NCBI RefSeq assembly: GCF_001468005.1
Contig: NZ_LNYY01000001.1
Span: 62,001 to 126,000, forward strand
Reading direction: 5' to 3'
From: Legionella steelei
Lineage (GTDB): Bacteria; Pseudomonadota; Gammaproteobacteria; Legionellales; Legionellaceae
Length of the DNA stretch: 64,000 nucleotides
This document shows, one piece after another, positions 33,986 through 43,270 of this stretch. The first letter of the stretch is position 1, and each line of letters opens with the position of its first letter. A program made the translations under genes and the position numbers. A model generated the notes under the pieces. That model ran no database searches. It worked only from the letters and a program-made list of their open reading frames with translations, and was not told the DNA's origin.

Positions 33986-35777
33986 GTGGGGTGTGTTTAT
34001 GGCATTACTTTCTATGGGCTGTTTTGCGAATCAAACAGAAACAGATTTTAACGGCTTTAAAAATTATGCTAAATCGTTAAATGCCCAACCTAAAGACGCC
34101 ATGCGTGGGTTTGATCCTCAAACGTTTTTTGATCAGTATTCAGAGCACCCTGCACAAGAAGGGTATTATCAAGGGATTCAAAAGGAGCAAACGGATTTAT
34201 CAAGCCAGGCCAATGCGGCGATTAAAAATGATCCTGGTGCCCAAACCGTTATTGAGCATTTTGGAACAAACAAATTTGAACTCAATCAAGCAAATTCCGT
34301 ATTGGCTCAATCTCAATTGATTCAGGATGAAAGTTATGCGATTACGCACGGACAATCCAATAATCGCGTTCAATGCTCGAATCAAAAACCTGTTTGTACG
34401 ATGACGACGCATGAGGAACAGTGTTTCAGTTCTCGTTCATTGCCCGATCAATCCTGCTCCAAGAACCTTAAGGTCCTGGTGGATTCTGAAAAAGTGGTAC
34501 AACGTGCTGATTTTTCGTTTTATGTTGCTAAAAAATGGACCGGAGTGATTACTGTAAATTTGGTGACGGGCGCAATCACTAATGCTGTGGGAGGCTCGGT
34601 TCCTTATCCCATTCGGATGAAACATTCGTGTGATGGAATGAGTGCCACCATTCATTCCATACTAAATAATGGTGCGAACGCGTATTGGGTTCAGGTCATT
34701 GGTTCTCCAACGTGTGCTAATAATGGGTTATTGACCTTTTATATTAATAAAGGATGGGGACGAATTTATCCCATTCAAGTTGCTTTGACGGTCACAGCAC
34801 ACTCAAAACCCTACATCAGCCAAGAGTATTGGGATAATCATTGTACGAGCTTTGAAAATAATGGTTCGCTGTGTCGAATAAAAAAAGAACAATGCACGGA
34901 TACTCAGTCCCCTAAAGTAATTGATGGCCTTCCTGTATCCCGTACGTGTTGGGCAAAAGAGCTGACGTACTCTTGTTCCAGTGCTGCCGCTGATGAATGC
35001 CTCGTGCAGAAAAATAAAGGATGTTTTCAAACGGCCTCTGAGTGTGCGCGTTTTGATAAGCAGACTTGTGCCCTGTATACGCAAACGTACAGTTGTCAGG
35101 AAAATGTGTGTGAAGCACCTATCGAATGCATTAAAGACTTATTTTGTGCCGATGGTGACTGTACAGAGCATTCCCAAACCCAAAATAGTGATTTCGGGCA
35201 AAGTGTTTCTTCTTTAGCGGTTGTGGGAGAAGCGGGGCATGAATTAAGTCAACAACCCAACGCGTCTCTTTTTGGCGGTAAAGCAGTTCAATGCAAAATA
35301 TGGCCCTTGGATCTTATTGATTGTTGTCATGATAAAGGATGGGGAAAAGACATTGATTTGCTTCATTGTCGTGAGGAAGACAAAGCGCTGGGTCGCGCTA
35401 AATTAAATTATGTGGCTCATTATCTGGGTGAGTTTTGTAGTGAAGAAGTGGCTGGGGTTTGTTTAGAACACAAACGCTCTTATTGTGTCTTTCCAAGCAA
35501 AATGGCCCGAATTATCCAGGAGGCTCGTCTTACACAAGTTAATGGCCGTGGTTTGGGTGATGCAGAGCATCCAACCTGTGCAGGAATGAGTGTTGCGGAA
35601 CTGCAGAAGATGGATTTGGGGCGGGTTGATTTTGTAACACCTATCTATCCCTTTGGTTATGGGACACCTAATAAAGCGGCAGGGATTGCAGGCGATCTAA
35701 AGATCAAATCTCAAGACCCTAAAAAGTCCATTGATGAAGTAGCTCTGCGAATGCAAAAAAAGGCAGGTGAATTATGA
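33945..35777 (+). CDS. traN: TraN mating-pair stabilisation adhesin
   Basis: With ATG 33945 (AAAGGGG upstream) the product is 610 aa with a signal peptide ending near SMGCFANQ. An ATG at 33978 is the alternative. The protein is rich in Cys, especially between residues 300 and 500 (ELTYSCSSAAADECLVQKNK, CQENVCEAPIECI). The C-terminal block KIWPLDLIDCCHDKGWGKDI and YCVFPSKMARIIQEA is the conserved TraN tail. TraN is an outer-membrane protein that clasps a recipient porin. The divergent middle would set recipient choice. It overlaps trbC by 41 bp. Confidence 0.9.
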   Translation: MRWRRRFWKTLMFRWGVFMALLSMGCFANQTETDFNGFKNYAKSLNAQPKDAMRGFDPQTFFDQYSEHPAQEGYYQGIQKEQTDLSSQANAAIKNDPGAQTVIEHFGTNKFELNQANSVLAQSQLIQDESYAITHGQSNNRVQCSNQKPVCTMTTHEEQCFSSRSLPDQSCSKNLKVLVDSEKVVQRADFSFYVAKKWTGVITVNLVTGAITNAVGGSVPYPIRMKHSCDGMSATIHSILNNGANAYWVQVIGSPTCANNGLLTFYINKGWGRIYPIQVALTVTAHSKPYISQEYWDNHCTSFENNGSLCRIKKEQCTDTQSPKVIDGLPVSRTCWAKELTYSCSSAAADECLVQKNKGCFQTASECARFDKQTCALYTQTYSCQENVCEAPIECIKDLFCADGDCTEHSQTQNSDFGQSVSSLAVVGEAGHELSQQPNASLFGGKAVQCKIWPLDLIDCCHDKGWGKDIDLLHCREEDKALGRAKLNYVAHYLGEFCSEEVAGVCLEHKRSYCVFPSKMARIIQEARLTQVNGRGLGDAEHPTCAGMSVAELQKMDLGRVDFVTPIYPFGYGTPNKAAGIAGDLKIKSQDPKKSIDEVALRMQKKAGEL

Positions 35778-36562
35778 ACCGCCTGTTGATTCTGATGGTA
35801 TGGGGACTGTTCGTGACATCGATTCATGCGGACATTGTGCAGGAGCATGCAAAAGGATTTCATTGGTATAGCGTTGAAGAGGCGCCAAAACCGATTAAAA
35901 AAATAGTGCAGCCACGACCTGCTCCTGTGGTGAAATCCCCTTATGAGCGCTTAATGGATAAACGTCAGGCCACACTGAATAAATTGGCGCAAGCCCTGCT
36001 CTCTCCTTCATTTGATTCAACACATGAATACATGAAGGCGCAGATGGATTATTCAAAAAATAATCAGCAATTTGTGCGCTATTGGCAACAAGTTTTATTG
36101 GTCCATCCTGAATTGGATAGCACACTTAATTTTCCAACCGATAACTCAGCGATTGCAGTACGCAATGATGCACAAAAAGTATTAATCAACAAAGTCATTC
36201 ATGAAAGCAGTGCACGTTATGGCTTTATCTTATTTTATCGTGGCACGAGCTCCATTTCACAAAAAATGGTCATGCATTTGCTTCCCTTTATTAAAGAATA
36301 TGGTTTTTCCATGATTTCAGTCAGTACTGATGGCCAACTCATTGATGGACTTCCTAATCCTAAATCAATTCCTCTGGAAACGGTTCAAAAACAAGTAGCA
36401 CTTGAGGCGAAGTACATGCCCGCTCTTTATTTTGTGGATTTAAAGAGCAACAAGATGTCGCCAGTGTCTTACGGGTTTTTATCTTTAGAAGAGCTGAAGC
36501 AGCGCATTTTTGATGTGATGACGCAGTTTAAACGATTCAGTTATGAAGGAGTGAATGAATGA
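35774..36562 (+). CDS. traF: TraF conjugation protein, thioredoxin-like without CxxC
   Basis: The 262-aa protein has a signal peptide (VWGLFVTSIHAD). After an unfolded Pro-rich stretch comes YERLMDKRQATLNKLAQALL and a thioredoxin fold, FILFYRGTSSISQKMVMHLL, where the usual CxxC is replaced by SSIS. MPALYFVDL carries the cis-Pro. F TraF (257 aa) also lacks the active site. It probably scaffolds TraH and TrbB. It overlaps trbB by 4 bp. Confidence 0.9.
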   Translation: MNRLLILMVWGLFVTSIHADIVQEHAKGFHWYSVEEAPKPIKKIVQPRPAPVVKSPYERLMDKRQATLNKLAQALLSPSFDSTHEYMKAQMDYSKNNQQFVRYWQQVLLVHPELDSTLNFPTDNSAIAVRNDAQKVLINKVIHESSARYGFILFYRGTSSISQKMVMHLLPFIKEYGFSMISVSTDGQLIDGLPNPKSIPLETVQKQVALEAKYMPALYFVDLKSNKMSPVSYGFLSLEELKQRIFDVMTQFKRFSYEGVNE

Positions 36563-37056
36563 AAAAAAGGTTCTTTTTAATCGTGCTATTCCTTCTCAGC
36601 ACAGAGGCGTTTGCAAATGTAGCACTGGATGAACTAACCCAGCTCTTAAATAAAAAACAAGAGCAACAGGTATTGGAACGCACCAAGAACAAAAGAATCA
36701 ATGCGCTTTCGGAACAACATTACTTTATTTTTATATACCGCTCTACATGCCCTCATTGTCATCAATTTGCGCCCATACTTCGTGATTTTGCATCCAGTTT
36801 TCATATCCCTGTAGAGGCTTACAGTTTGGATGGCGAGTCTTTAGATGGATTTGATTCAGCCAATTTAACACCTGAACTGTTCCAAACTTTATATGTGTCT
36901 GGTGAATACAAGCCTGTAGTGCCTGCCCTGTATCTCGTGAATCGTCCTACTAATCAAGCGTATGCCGTGTTGTTTGGTGAGGCAGAGCCTGCACAACTTG
37001 CAAACCGCGTGGATGAACTCATGACGCATTTGGAGGAAAAATTTCATGATGAATAG
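36559..37056 (+). CDS. trbB: TrbB-like periplasmic disulfide isomerase
   Basis: The 165-aa protein has a signal peptide (IVLFLLSTEAFAN) and a thioredoxin fold with the active site STCPHCHQF at 62-70. The cis-Pro loop is VVPALYLVN near 125. F TrbB is a DsbC-like isomerase that forms disulfides in TraN, TraU and TraH, all Cys-rich and encoded nearby. Being short, it is monomeric-type. It closes the cluster of TraF-family genes. Confidence 0.88.
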   Translation: MKKRFFLIVLFLLSTEAFANVALDELTQLLNKKQEQQVLERTKNKRINALSEQHYFIFIYRSTCPHCHQFAPILRDFASSFHIPVEAYSLDGESLDGFDSANLTPELFQTLYVSGEYKPVVPALYLVNRPTNQAYAVLFGEAEPAQLANRVDELMTHLEEKFHDE

Positions 37057-37073
37057 ATTCACAACTTTGCGAG

Positions 37074-38450
37074 ATGACTATGTTTAAAAAAACCGTTGCC
37101 GCCTTATTGTTGTTAGGGACCAGTCAGCTCTTTGCAAATGCAGAATCCGATTTATCCCATTTTTTTAATAATTTGGGGTTTGATGCCAATGTGACGGGAT
37201 CGCATGCTTATCAAACACAAGCGGCAGGTTATGCTGCACTGGGTTCGGTGTATGCCCGTAATCAAGTACGTACCATACGTCTTGCGCATGTGGATGTTCC
37301 TGGAATGCGCTCTGGTTGTGGTGGTATTGATCTCTTCGCAGGCGGGTTTTCCTTCATCAAGTCGGATCAGATTGTGAAGTTCATGCAAAATATTTTGTCA
37401 GGAGGAGCAGGCTATGCGTTAAACCTGGCCTTAGAGACGGAGCTTCCTGAAATTGCACATGCGATGCAGTTTATGCAGAAACTGGCGAATGAAATTAATG
37501 GCACCAATTTTAATTCCTGTGAAATGGGTGAGAATTTAAGTGCCGCTGTGTGGCCGCGAAATAGGGCGGCACAACAGCGTCTTTGCGAAGATTTGGGTCG
37601 CCACAAAGGAACCTTTACGGATTGGGCCATGGCACGTCAGAAATGTTCCACGGGAGGTGAAGCTGATTCCATATTGGCTGAGGCTAAAAATAATCCTGAA
37701 TACAAAGACAGGGTGCTAATCAATACCAATGTGGTTTGGGATTCCTTACAAATTAATCAGTTTATTGCACAAGATCCCAAATTAGCGGAAGTATACATGT
37801 CTATTTCAGGAACCATTGTCTTTAACGCGAAAGGGGCGTTAATGACTTATCCTTCGCTTGCAACCAATCAAGATTTCATTAAAGCCTTGTTGTACGGAGG
37901 AAAGTTACCCAGTTACCACTGCTCTGATACGGGACCGCAGTCGCATTGTTTATCTATTGATGCCACAAGCACGCAAGAAATCAGTGCCAAAAAAGCATTA
38001 GTGGCTCAAGTGCAAGAATTACTGCAGGGGATTTATGACAACATTAAAATGGGCAAAGAGTTATCCGATAAGCAAAAGGGGCTGATTGAGCTAACACAAC
38101 CCGCAGTTTTTAATCTCATTTCTGCCAATGCGCAACAAAACACGGGTATTCAAGGCAGTTATGAGCTGGCTCAAAGTGTGGCAACGGACCTTTTAGCACA
38201 ATACCTTTCCAATTCCCTCGATATCATTCGAGCCTCGCTCTCAGGAAAAGAACTAGGCGCTCACAATGAAGAGCGTTTATACAAAAATCTGCAGACGGCA
38301 CAACAGTTTGTGACTCGGTTTGGCACGGAGAGCCGTGAGCGGTTTAATGCGGCTTTACAGACGAATGAATTAATCCGCAATAACGTCAAACAAGCATTAA
38401 GTGCATTAACACCCACCTTAAGAACCGCCTATTATGGAGACGCGCAATGA
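37074..38450 (+). CDS. traH: TraH pilus assembly protein
   Basis: The 458-aa protein has a signal peptide (ALLLLGTSQLFA). Motifs include GSVYARNQVRTIRLAHVDVP, GMRSGCGGIDLFAGGFSFIK and NSCEMGENLSAAVWPR, the conserved Cys-containing N-half of TraH. It is outer-membrane associated and needed for pilus biogenesis. F TraH is 458 aa, an exact length match. It overlaps traG by 4 bp. The ribosome site is weak, with GAG close to the ATG. Confidence 0.93.
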   Translation: MTMFKKTVAALLLLGTSQLFANAESDLSHFFNNLGFDANVTGSHAYQTQAAGYAALGSVYARNQVRTIRLAHVDVPGMRSGCGGIDLFAGGFSFIKSDQIVKFMQNILSGGAGYALNLALETELPEIAHAMQFMQKLANEINGTNFNSCEMGENLSAAVWPRNRAAQQRLCEDLGRHKGTFTDWAMARQKCSTGGEADSILAEAKNNPEYKDRVLINTNVVWDSLQINQFIAQDPKLAEVYMSISGTIVFNAKGALMTYPSLATNQDFIKALLYGGKLPSYHCSDTGPQSHCLSIDATSTQEISAKKALVAQVQELLQGIYDNIKMGKELSDKQKGLIELTQPAVFNLISANAQQNTGIQGSYELAQSVATDLLAQYLSNSLDIIRASLSGKELGAHNEERLYKNLQTAQQFVTRFGTESRERFNAALQTNELIRNNVKQALSALTPTLRTAYYGDAQ

Positions 38451-41206
38451 GTCTTTTAACCATTTATACGCCACAAAATGGAGAGTATCTAAAAACAGTA
38501 CTGGATGCCATGGTTACTCTGTTGGGCACATCAACCTACAAATCGGCTCAGGACATTGTGAGTATTCTTGCTGTAGGGGTGGTTGGGTTTCAATACGTGA
38601 GTGGTAAAAGGATTCAAGCCATTAGTCGTTATGTTTTGTGTACGTTTGTCTTTTTGTTCTGTATTTTAGGCATCAAAACGCCGGTGGCCATCATTGACAT
38701 GCAAACGGCCGATTCAGCGGGACCTGCACTAACTGTAGATCATGTACCTTTAGGCGTTGGGCTGCCTGCGGCACTTATTAGTGGCATTGGGTATGGGATC
38801 ACTCAAGTATTTAGTGACGTGTTTCATATGCCGCAGGATTTAGATTACACCCGAACCGGCATGTTGTTTGGCTCACGTACCTTCTTAGCGTCCACCAGTT
38901 CTAATTTGTCTTTGTCGCCTGAGCTCTCTCGTGATTTATCCACCTACATCAGGCAATGCATTTTTTCAGCCAAACTTTTGGGGAGTCAGCAAATTTCACC
39001 CAATGAGATGAAGCACAGCTCTGATTTAATTCGGTTGTATTTTGAGCATCCATCCCCCATTTATCGTGTCTTATTTCATGATGGTACTAATTTGAGCTGC
39101 ATTGAGGCAGCAGCACGTTTAAAACCAGAACTTAATGAGGGGATAGAAAAACAACTCGTTCATTTATCGAATATTATGACCAAGGGTGATAAAGAGAAGT
39201 TTAGTGATGGTTTGGCGGCAGCTCATTCCTATTTTATGAACGTGTCCAAAGATGCAGCCCAAGTACTCACACAAAATATTTTAATTAATGCCACCCGAGA
39301 ATCAGCCCTTGATGCCTTTGCTTTTGCTGGTGCGGATGCGGAGCTGATGAATTACACCAACAGTTCCAGTCTGCAAAAAATGCACGTGGCTGAAGCGAAT
39401 AGTTTTTGGCTTGCAGGGTATCGACTTCCTTATTACATGACCGTCTTTTGGATGCTAACTCTGTGTATTTTTCCTTTAGTGATGTTATTAGCGCTGGTGC
39501 CCGCCATGCATGGGGTATACATGATCTATATGCAAACCCAAGTGTTTTTATGGTCTTGGCCTCCGATGTTTATCATTATTCATTTTTTTGTGTCGTTAGC
39601 GTCTTCTACCACACTGACTTTATTTGGTTCTAAAAATGGTGGGGTTACTTTTTCAACCATTGATTCCATCGCCAGTATTCAAAGTAGCTTTGCGTATACG
39701 GCAGGGGGCTTGGCTATCAGTGTTCCAGTGATTTCCCTTTTTATTGTCAAAGGATTACCTAATTTATTAAGCGCTGCGTCTCAACATCTAGGAGGAATGG
39801 CGCAATCGTTATCTACAGGAGAGGCTCAATCGGCTACACAAGGAAATATTTCCATGGCTTCTTACAGTGGTTGGAACATGAACCACAACAACACCCATGC
39901 GAATAAATGGGATACCAATTATCAGCATATGGAAGGGCGAGCTACTGTTCAAGCGGATAATGGTGCCTTGCTCTCACAGGGATTGGATGGGTCGCGCGTG
40001 ATTAACTCACAGTCTGCAATGAGTCAGATGGCAACGCGATTACACGCATCCGACAGAATCAGCGCTTCATTGCAAGACAGTGCAAGCCTTTCGTTCCAGA
40101 ATGCCCAATCGCATCGAACCAGTGCAGATTCTCATTACCAACAAGCCTTGAGTGGACTCTCTCAATTTAATGAAAGCGATGCCAGCGAGGTGCGCGAAGG
40201 AACGGGTATTAATAGAACGCTCAGTAATGCGTTGAATCAAGATATTCGTCAAATGCAAGATGCGGTTAACCAATACAATCAGCATCATGACAAATCAGGA
40301 CAGGTGTCGTGGGATGCGGCGGTTTCGGCCAGAATTGATACTCGCAAAGGGGTATTTGGATCGTTCGCTCATGCAGTCACGGGTATTTCTGGGGAAGCGA
40401 GCACGAGTTTGAAAACAGGTTTGTCTGCTTCTAACTCGGTTCAAGCCTTTTTTAACTCCAGTGAAGGTCAATCATTCTCTAGCGCATTGAACCACATGGA
40501 GGCTACAGCCAAGACGCACCACTTAGATGCCAATGATTCGTTTAATTTGTCGAAATCCGAACAAATCGCAGCCAACCTATCTCAAGGACATGCATTATCC
40601 GATATGGCCTCAGCAGAATACAGTAAGGGCGAACATTATCAACACATGGCTAACCGTGTGAAAGAGCACTCCGACGGGATGGATAGAGTATTGGATCAAG
40701 CGTTTCATGATTGGGCGGTGCAGCATCATGGGGTCCAGGTAGAAAAGGCACTGATGGGGACCGATGCTTCGAGCTTAAGCGCACAACAACAATTGGCCGA
40801 TCAGTTTATGAGTTCTTCCCAAGGACAATCGGCAGTCAAAGAGCAAGTAAGCCGCATGATCCACTCATCACCTGATCAAGTGAAAAGTCAATTTGAAGCG
40901 CAACGTGCTTCGATGACTGCCCATCAAAAAGCACTCATCAACCAAGCCCATCAGGATGGTGCTGGAGGCGTTTTAAATAAATCGCAAGAGCGACATTTAA
41001 GCCAGGTGCAAGATAACACCATCCAGCAAGCGCACGATCTGCATATGGATAATCGCGAAGATTTATCGAAAGCCTATCAACACCAAGAGGGCAGTACACA
41101 ACACGAGATTAAGGCCTCGCAAGCGGATTTAGCAAATCGGCAATCAAAACAAAAACAGGATTATGTGGACAATGATCGTTGGTACAAGGAAGGACGTTAT
41201 GAATAA
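38447..41206 (+). CDS. traG: TraG mating-pair stabilisation and pilus protein
   Basis: The 919-aa protein has an inner-membrane N-terminal half with segments near 40-70, 330-360, 370-395 and 425-450 (SVPVISLFIVKGLPNLLSAA). The second half is a Gln/Ser/His-rich, helical periplasmic domain. F TraG is 938 aa and its N-half aids pilus assembly while its C-half stabilises pairs and mediates entry exclusion. The C-terminus ends KQDYVDNDRWYKEGRYE. It overlaps a 19-codon ORF. Confidence 0.9.
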   Translation: MSLLTIYTPQNGEYLKTVLDAMVTLLGTSTYKSAQDIVSILAVGVVGFQYVSGKRIQAISRYVLCTFVFLFCILGIKTPVAIIDMQTADSAGPALTVDHVPLGVGLPAALISGIGYGITQVFSDVFHMPQDLDYTRTGMLFGSRTFLASTSSNLSLSPELSRDLSTYIRQCIFSAKLLGSQQISPNEMKHSSDLIRLYFEHPSPIYRVLFHDGTNLSCIEAAARLKPELNEGIEKQLVHLSNIMTKGDKEKFSDGLAAAHSYFMNVSKDAAQVLTQNILINATRESALDAFAFAGADAELMNYTNSSSLQKMHVAEANSFWLAGYRLPYYMTVFWMLTLCIFPLVMLLALVPAMHGVYMIYMQTQVFLWSWPPMFIIIHFFVSLASSTTLTLFGSKNGGVTFSTIDSIASIQSSFAYTAGGLAISVPVISLFIVKGLPNLLSAASQHLGGMAQSLSTGEAQSATQGNISMASYSGWNMNHNNTHANKWDTNYQHMEGRATVQADNGALLSQGLDGSRVINSQSAMSQMATRLHASDRISASLQDSASLSFQNAQSHRTSADSHYQQALSGLSQFNESDASEVREGTGINRTLSNALNQDIRQMQDAVNQYNQHHDKSGQVSWDAAVSARIDTRKGVFGSFAHAVTGISGEASTSLKTGLSASNSVQAFFNSSEGQSFSSALNHMEATAKTHHLDANDSFNLSKSEQIAANLSQGHALSDMASAEYSKGEHYQHMANRVKEHSDGMDRVLDQAFHDWAVQHHGVQVEKALMGTDASSLSAQQQLADQFMSSSQGQSAVKEQVSRMIHSSPDQVKSQFEAQRASMTAHQKALINQAHQDGAGGVLNKSQERHLSQVQDNTIQQAHDLHMDNREDLSKAYQHQEGSTQHEIKASQADLANRQSKQKQDYVDNDRWYKEGRYE

Positions 41207-41258
41207 GCAAACACGTGCGCTTAGAAGAGCGGTCAAACCAATGGATTTAAAATCATGA
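41199..41258 (+). CDS. Tiny 19-codon ORF bridging traG and traD
   Basis: An ORF of 19 residues (MNKQTRALRRAVKPMDLKS) starts inside the end of traG, with AAGGAAGGA upstream, and its TGA overlaps the traD ATG (ATGA). The geometry suggests it couples translation of traD to traG. Whether the basic peptide itself matters is unknown. Confidence 0.35.
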   Translation: MNKQTRALRRAVKPMDLKS

Positions 41259-43252
41259 AACAAAGTTCCTTGCAAAATATGTGGCAATTTATGAGTGGCG
41301 GTCAGATTTTTGACTATAAAACCAAAATGATGATTCAGGTAAGTAACCGTATTTTTCACTGGGCTGTCTTAGGTTTTGTCGTGCTTTTTTCGCTGATTAT
41401 GGCGTTTTATGCATCGTCTGAATTAAAGCTGGTGGTGCTTAACCACATTTCAAGGTTCCTGGTTAAATTCCATTACGGGGAGTATGTGTTATGGACCAAT
41501 CTGAATGGGAGTAAAATTACAGCGCTTTTTTATCAAAAAAGTCCCCTTATTCAAGCATCCGTGCAGCTGGCTCAGGATGCTCTTTGGAGAAAAGCGCAAG
41601 TTTCTTTATTTTTTGGTGGAGCGGTGTATTTGTTGATTACGCTGTTGTTTTCCCGTTTCTTTATTAAGTTAGGTGAAAAATACACCAAAGATCAATTTGT
41701 TTCCGGTACGCGCTTAGCGTCTTCGCCTAAAGAAACCATCAAATCGGTCAACGAATCACAACGCGGTGCTTCAGAAATTAAACTTTTGAATCGCCTTCCT
41801 ATGCCTAAGTATTCTGAAAAACAAGGGATGTTGTTTCATGGCACAACGGGTGCTGGAAAAACGCAAGCCATGATGATGCTTTTGGAGCAAATTAGGGCCC
41901 TGGGCGAGCCTGCAATCATTTATGATAAAGAATGCACCATCAAACCGTATTTCTTTGATGAGCGCATTGATGTGGAGCTCAATCCCATTTCAAAATTATG
42001 CGCTAATTGGAAAATGTGGCGAGAATGTGCCAATCCGTTGGAGTTTGGCTCCTTTGCCACGTATTTAATTCCTAAATCAGTTCAAGGCAGCGATCCGTTT
42101 TGGGTGGACTCAGCAAGAACCATTTTTACCTCGATGGCATGGAAAATCAGGGATTATGCAGAAAAAGATCCCGTGTTTCTTCTTCAATTATTACTTACCA
42201 CCTCATTGGAGGAAATCAGGAACATTCTCAAAGGGACTGAATCTGAAAATCTGGTGAGTAAGGAAATTGAAAAAACGGCCATTTCCATTAAATCCGTGTT
42301 GGCAACCTATACCAAGGCGCTGCGCTTTCTTGAGGGACTTGAGAAGTCGGGTAAAGAAGACTTTTCGATTAAAGAGTGGATTGAAAATACATCCGATCCT
42401 AAAAAGTACAATAAGGGGTGGTTATTTATTACGTCACGCTCCAAATACCATAAAGAAATAAAGCCTTTAATTTCTTTGTGGTTAGGACTTGCTATGCAAG
42501 GGGTGCAATCCTTGGCGGCTAATAATAAGGGGCGTATATGGCTTGTCATGGATGAATTGGCGAGCCTGCATCGTTTAGAAACCATTTCAGACACTCTGGC
42601 AGACATTCGTAAATTTGGAGGGTGTGTTGCCATTGGCATTCAATCTATTGCGCAATTAGATTTTATCTATGGAACCCATGAGGCCGGAGCCATTGCGGAT
42701 CTACTCAATACATCCATTTATTTTAGGAGTCCAAAATCGAAAGTGGCTAAGTGGGTTTCCGACGACTTAGGTCCACAAGTGATTAATGAGATGAAAGAAA
42801 GTCAGTCTTATGGTCCTGATTCTGTTCGTGATGGTAATACGGTGGGTTCGCAACGCACCAAGCGAAATACGGTTGAAGAGGGCGATATTATGACTCTGGA
42901 TGACATGGAATGCTATGTTCGTTTGGTAGGAAATCATCCCATCACCCGTTTGAAAAACAAATACATTGAGCGTAAAGAAATTTGTGTATCCCTTATTGAG
43001 CGAACCATCAATTTTGATGCATTGGAAAAAGTAAATCACCGCGCGTTAATGGTGCAGAATAACCCTCAAAGAAATGACGACGTTAAAAAAATCCATCAAT
43101 TTGAAACACTGGCGCATGAGGTATCGGATAAGGATTTAGTACCTCCTGAATCACCTTATGCGGAACCCAAAGACCAAGCTGCAGCTAACAAAAACGACAC
43201 CGATGCTATTGAGTTGCGTGAGGCGTCCATTGTTATAAAAGAAATTTTTTAA
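41255..43252 (+). CDS. traD: TraD coupling ATPase
   Basis: The 665-aa protein has two N-terminal membrane segments (about 30-55 and 110-130). Walker A GTTGAGKTQ is at about 198-206 and Walker B WLVMDELASLHRL at about 428-440. GGCVAIGIQSIAQLD and IYFRSPKSKVAKWVSDDLG also fit the TraD/TrwB family. It is the hexameric type IV coupling protein that brings the TraI-DNA complex to the channel. The C-terminal tail is acidic and short compared with F TraD (717 aa). Confidence 0.95.
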   Translation: MKQSSLQNMWQFMSGGQIFDYKTKMMIQVSNRIFHWAVLGFVVLFSLIMAFYASSELKLVVLNHISRFLVKFHYGEYVLWTNLNGSKITALFYQKSPLIQASVQLAQDALWRKAQVSLFFGGAVYLLITLLFSRFFIKLGEKYTKDQFVSGTRLASSPKETIKSVNESQRGASEIKLLNRLPMPKYSEKQGMLFHGTTGAGKTQAMMMLLEQIRALGEPAIIYDKECTIKPYFFDERIDVELNPISKLCANWKMWRECANPLEFGSFATYLIPKSVQGSDPFWVDSARTIFTSMAWKIRDYAEKDPVFLLQLLLTTSLEEIRNILKGTESENLVSKEIEKTAISIKSVLATYTKALRFLEGLEKSGKEDFSIKEWIENTSDPKKYNKGWLFITSRSKYHKEIKPLISLWLGLAMQGVQSLAANNKGRIWLVMDELASLHRLETISDTLADIRKFGGCVAIGIQSIAQLDFIYGTHEAGAIADLLNTSIYFRSPKSKVAKWVSDDLGPQVINEMKESQSYGPDSVRDGNTVGSQRTKRNTVEEGDIMTLDDMECYVRLVGNHPITRLKNKYIERKEICVSLIERTINFDALEKVNHRALMVQNNPQRNDDVKKIHQFETLAHEVSDKDLVPPESPYAEPKDQAAANKNDTDAIELREASIVIKEIF

Positions 43253-43270
43253 GTCATCCAGGGAGGTATT

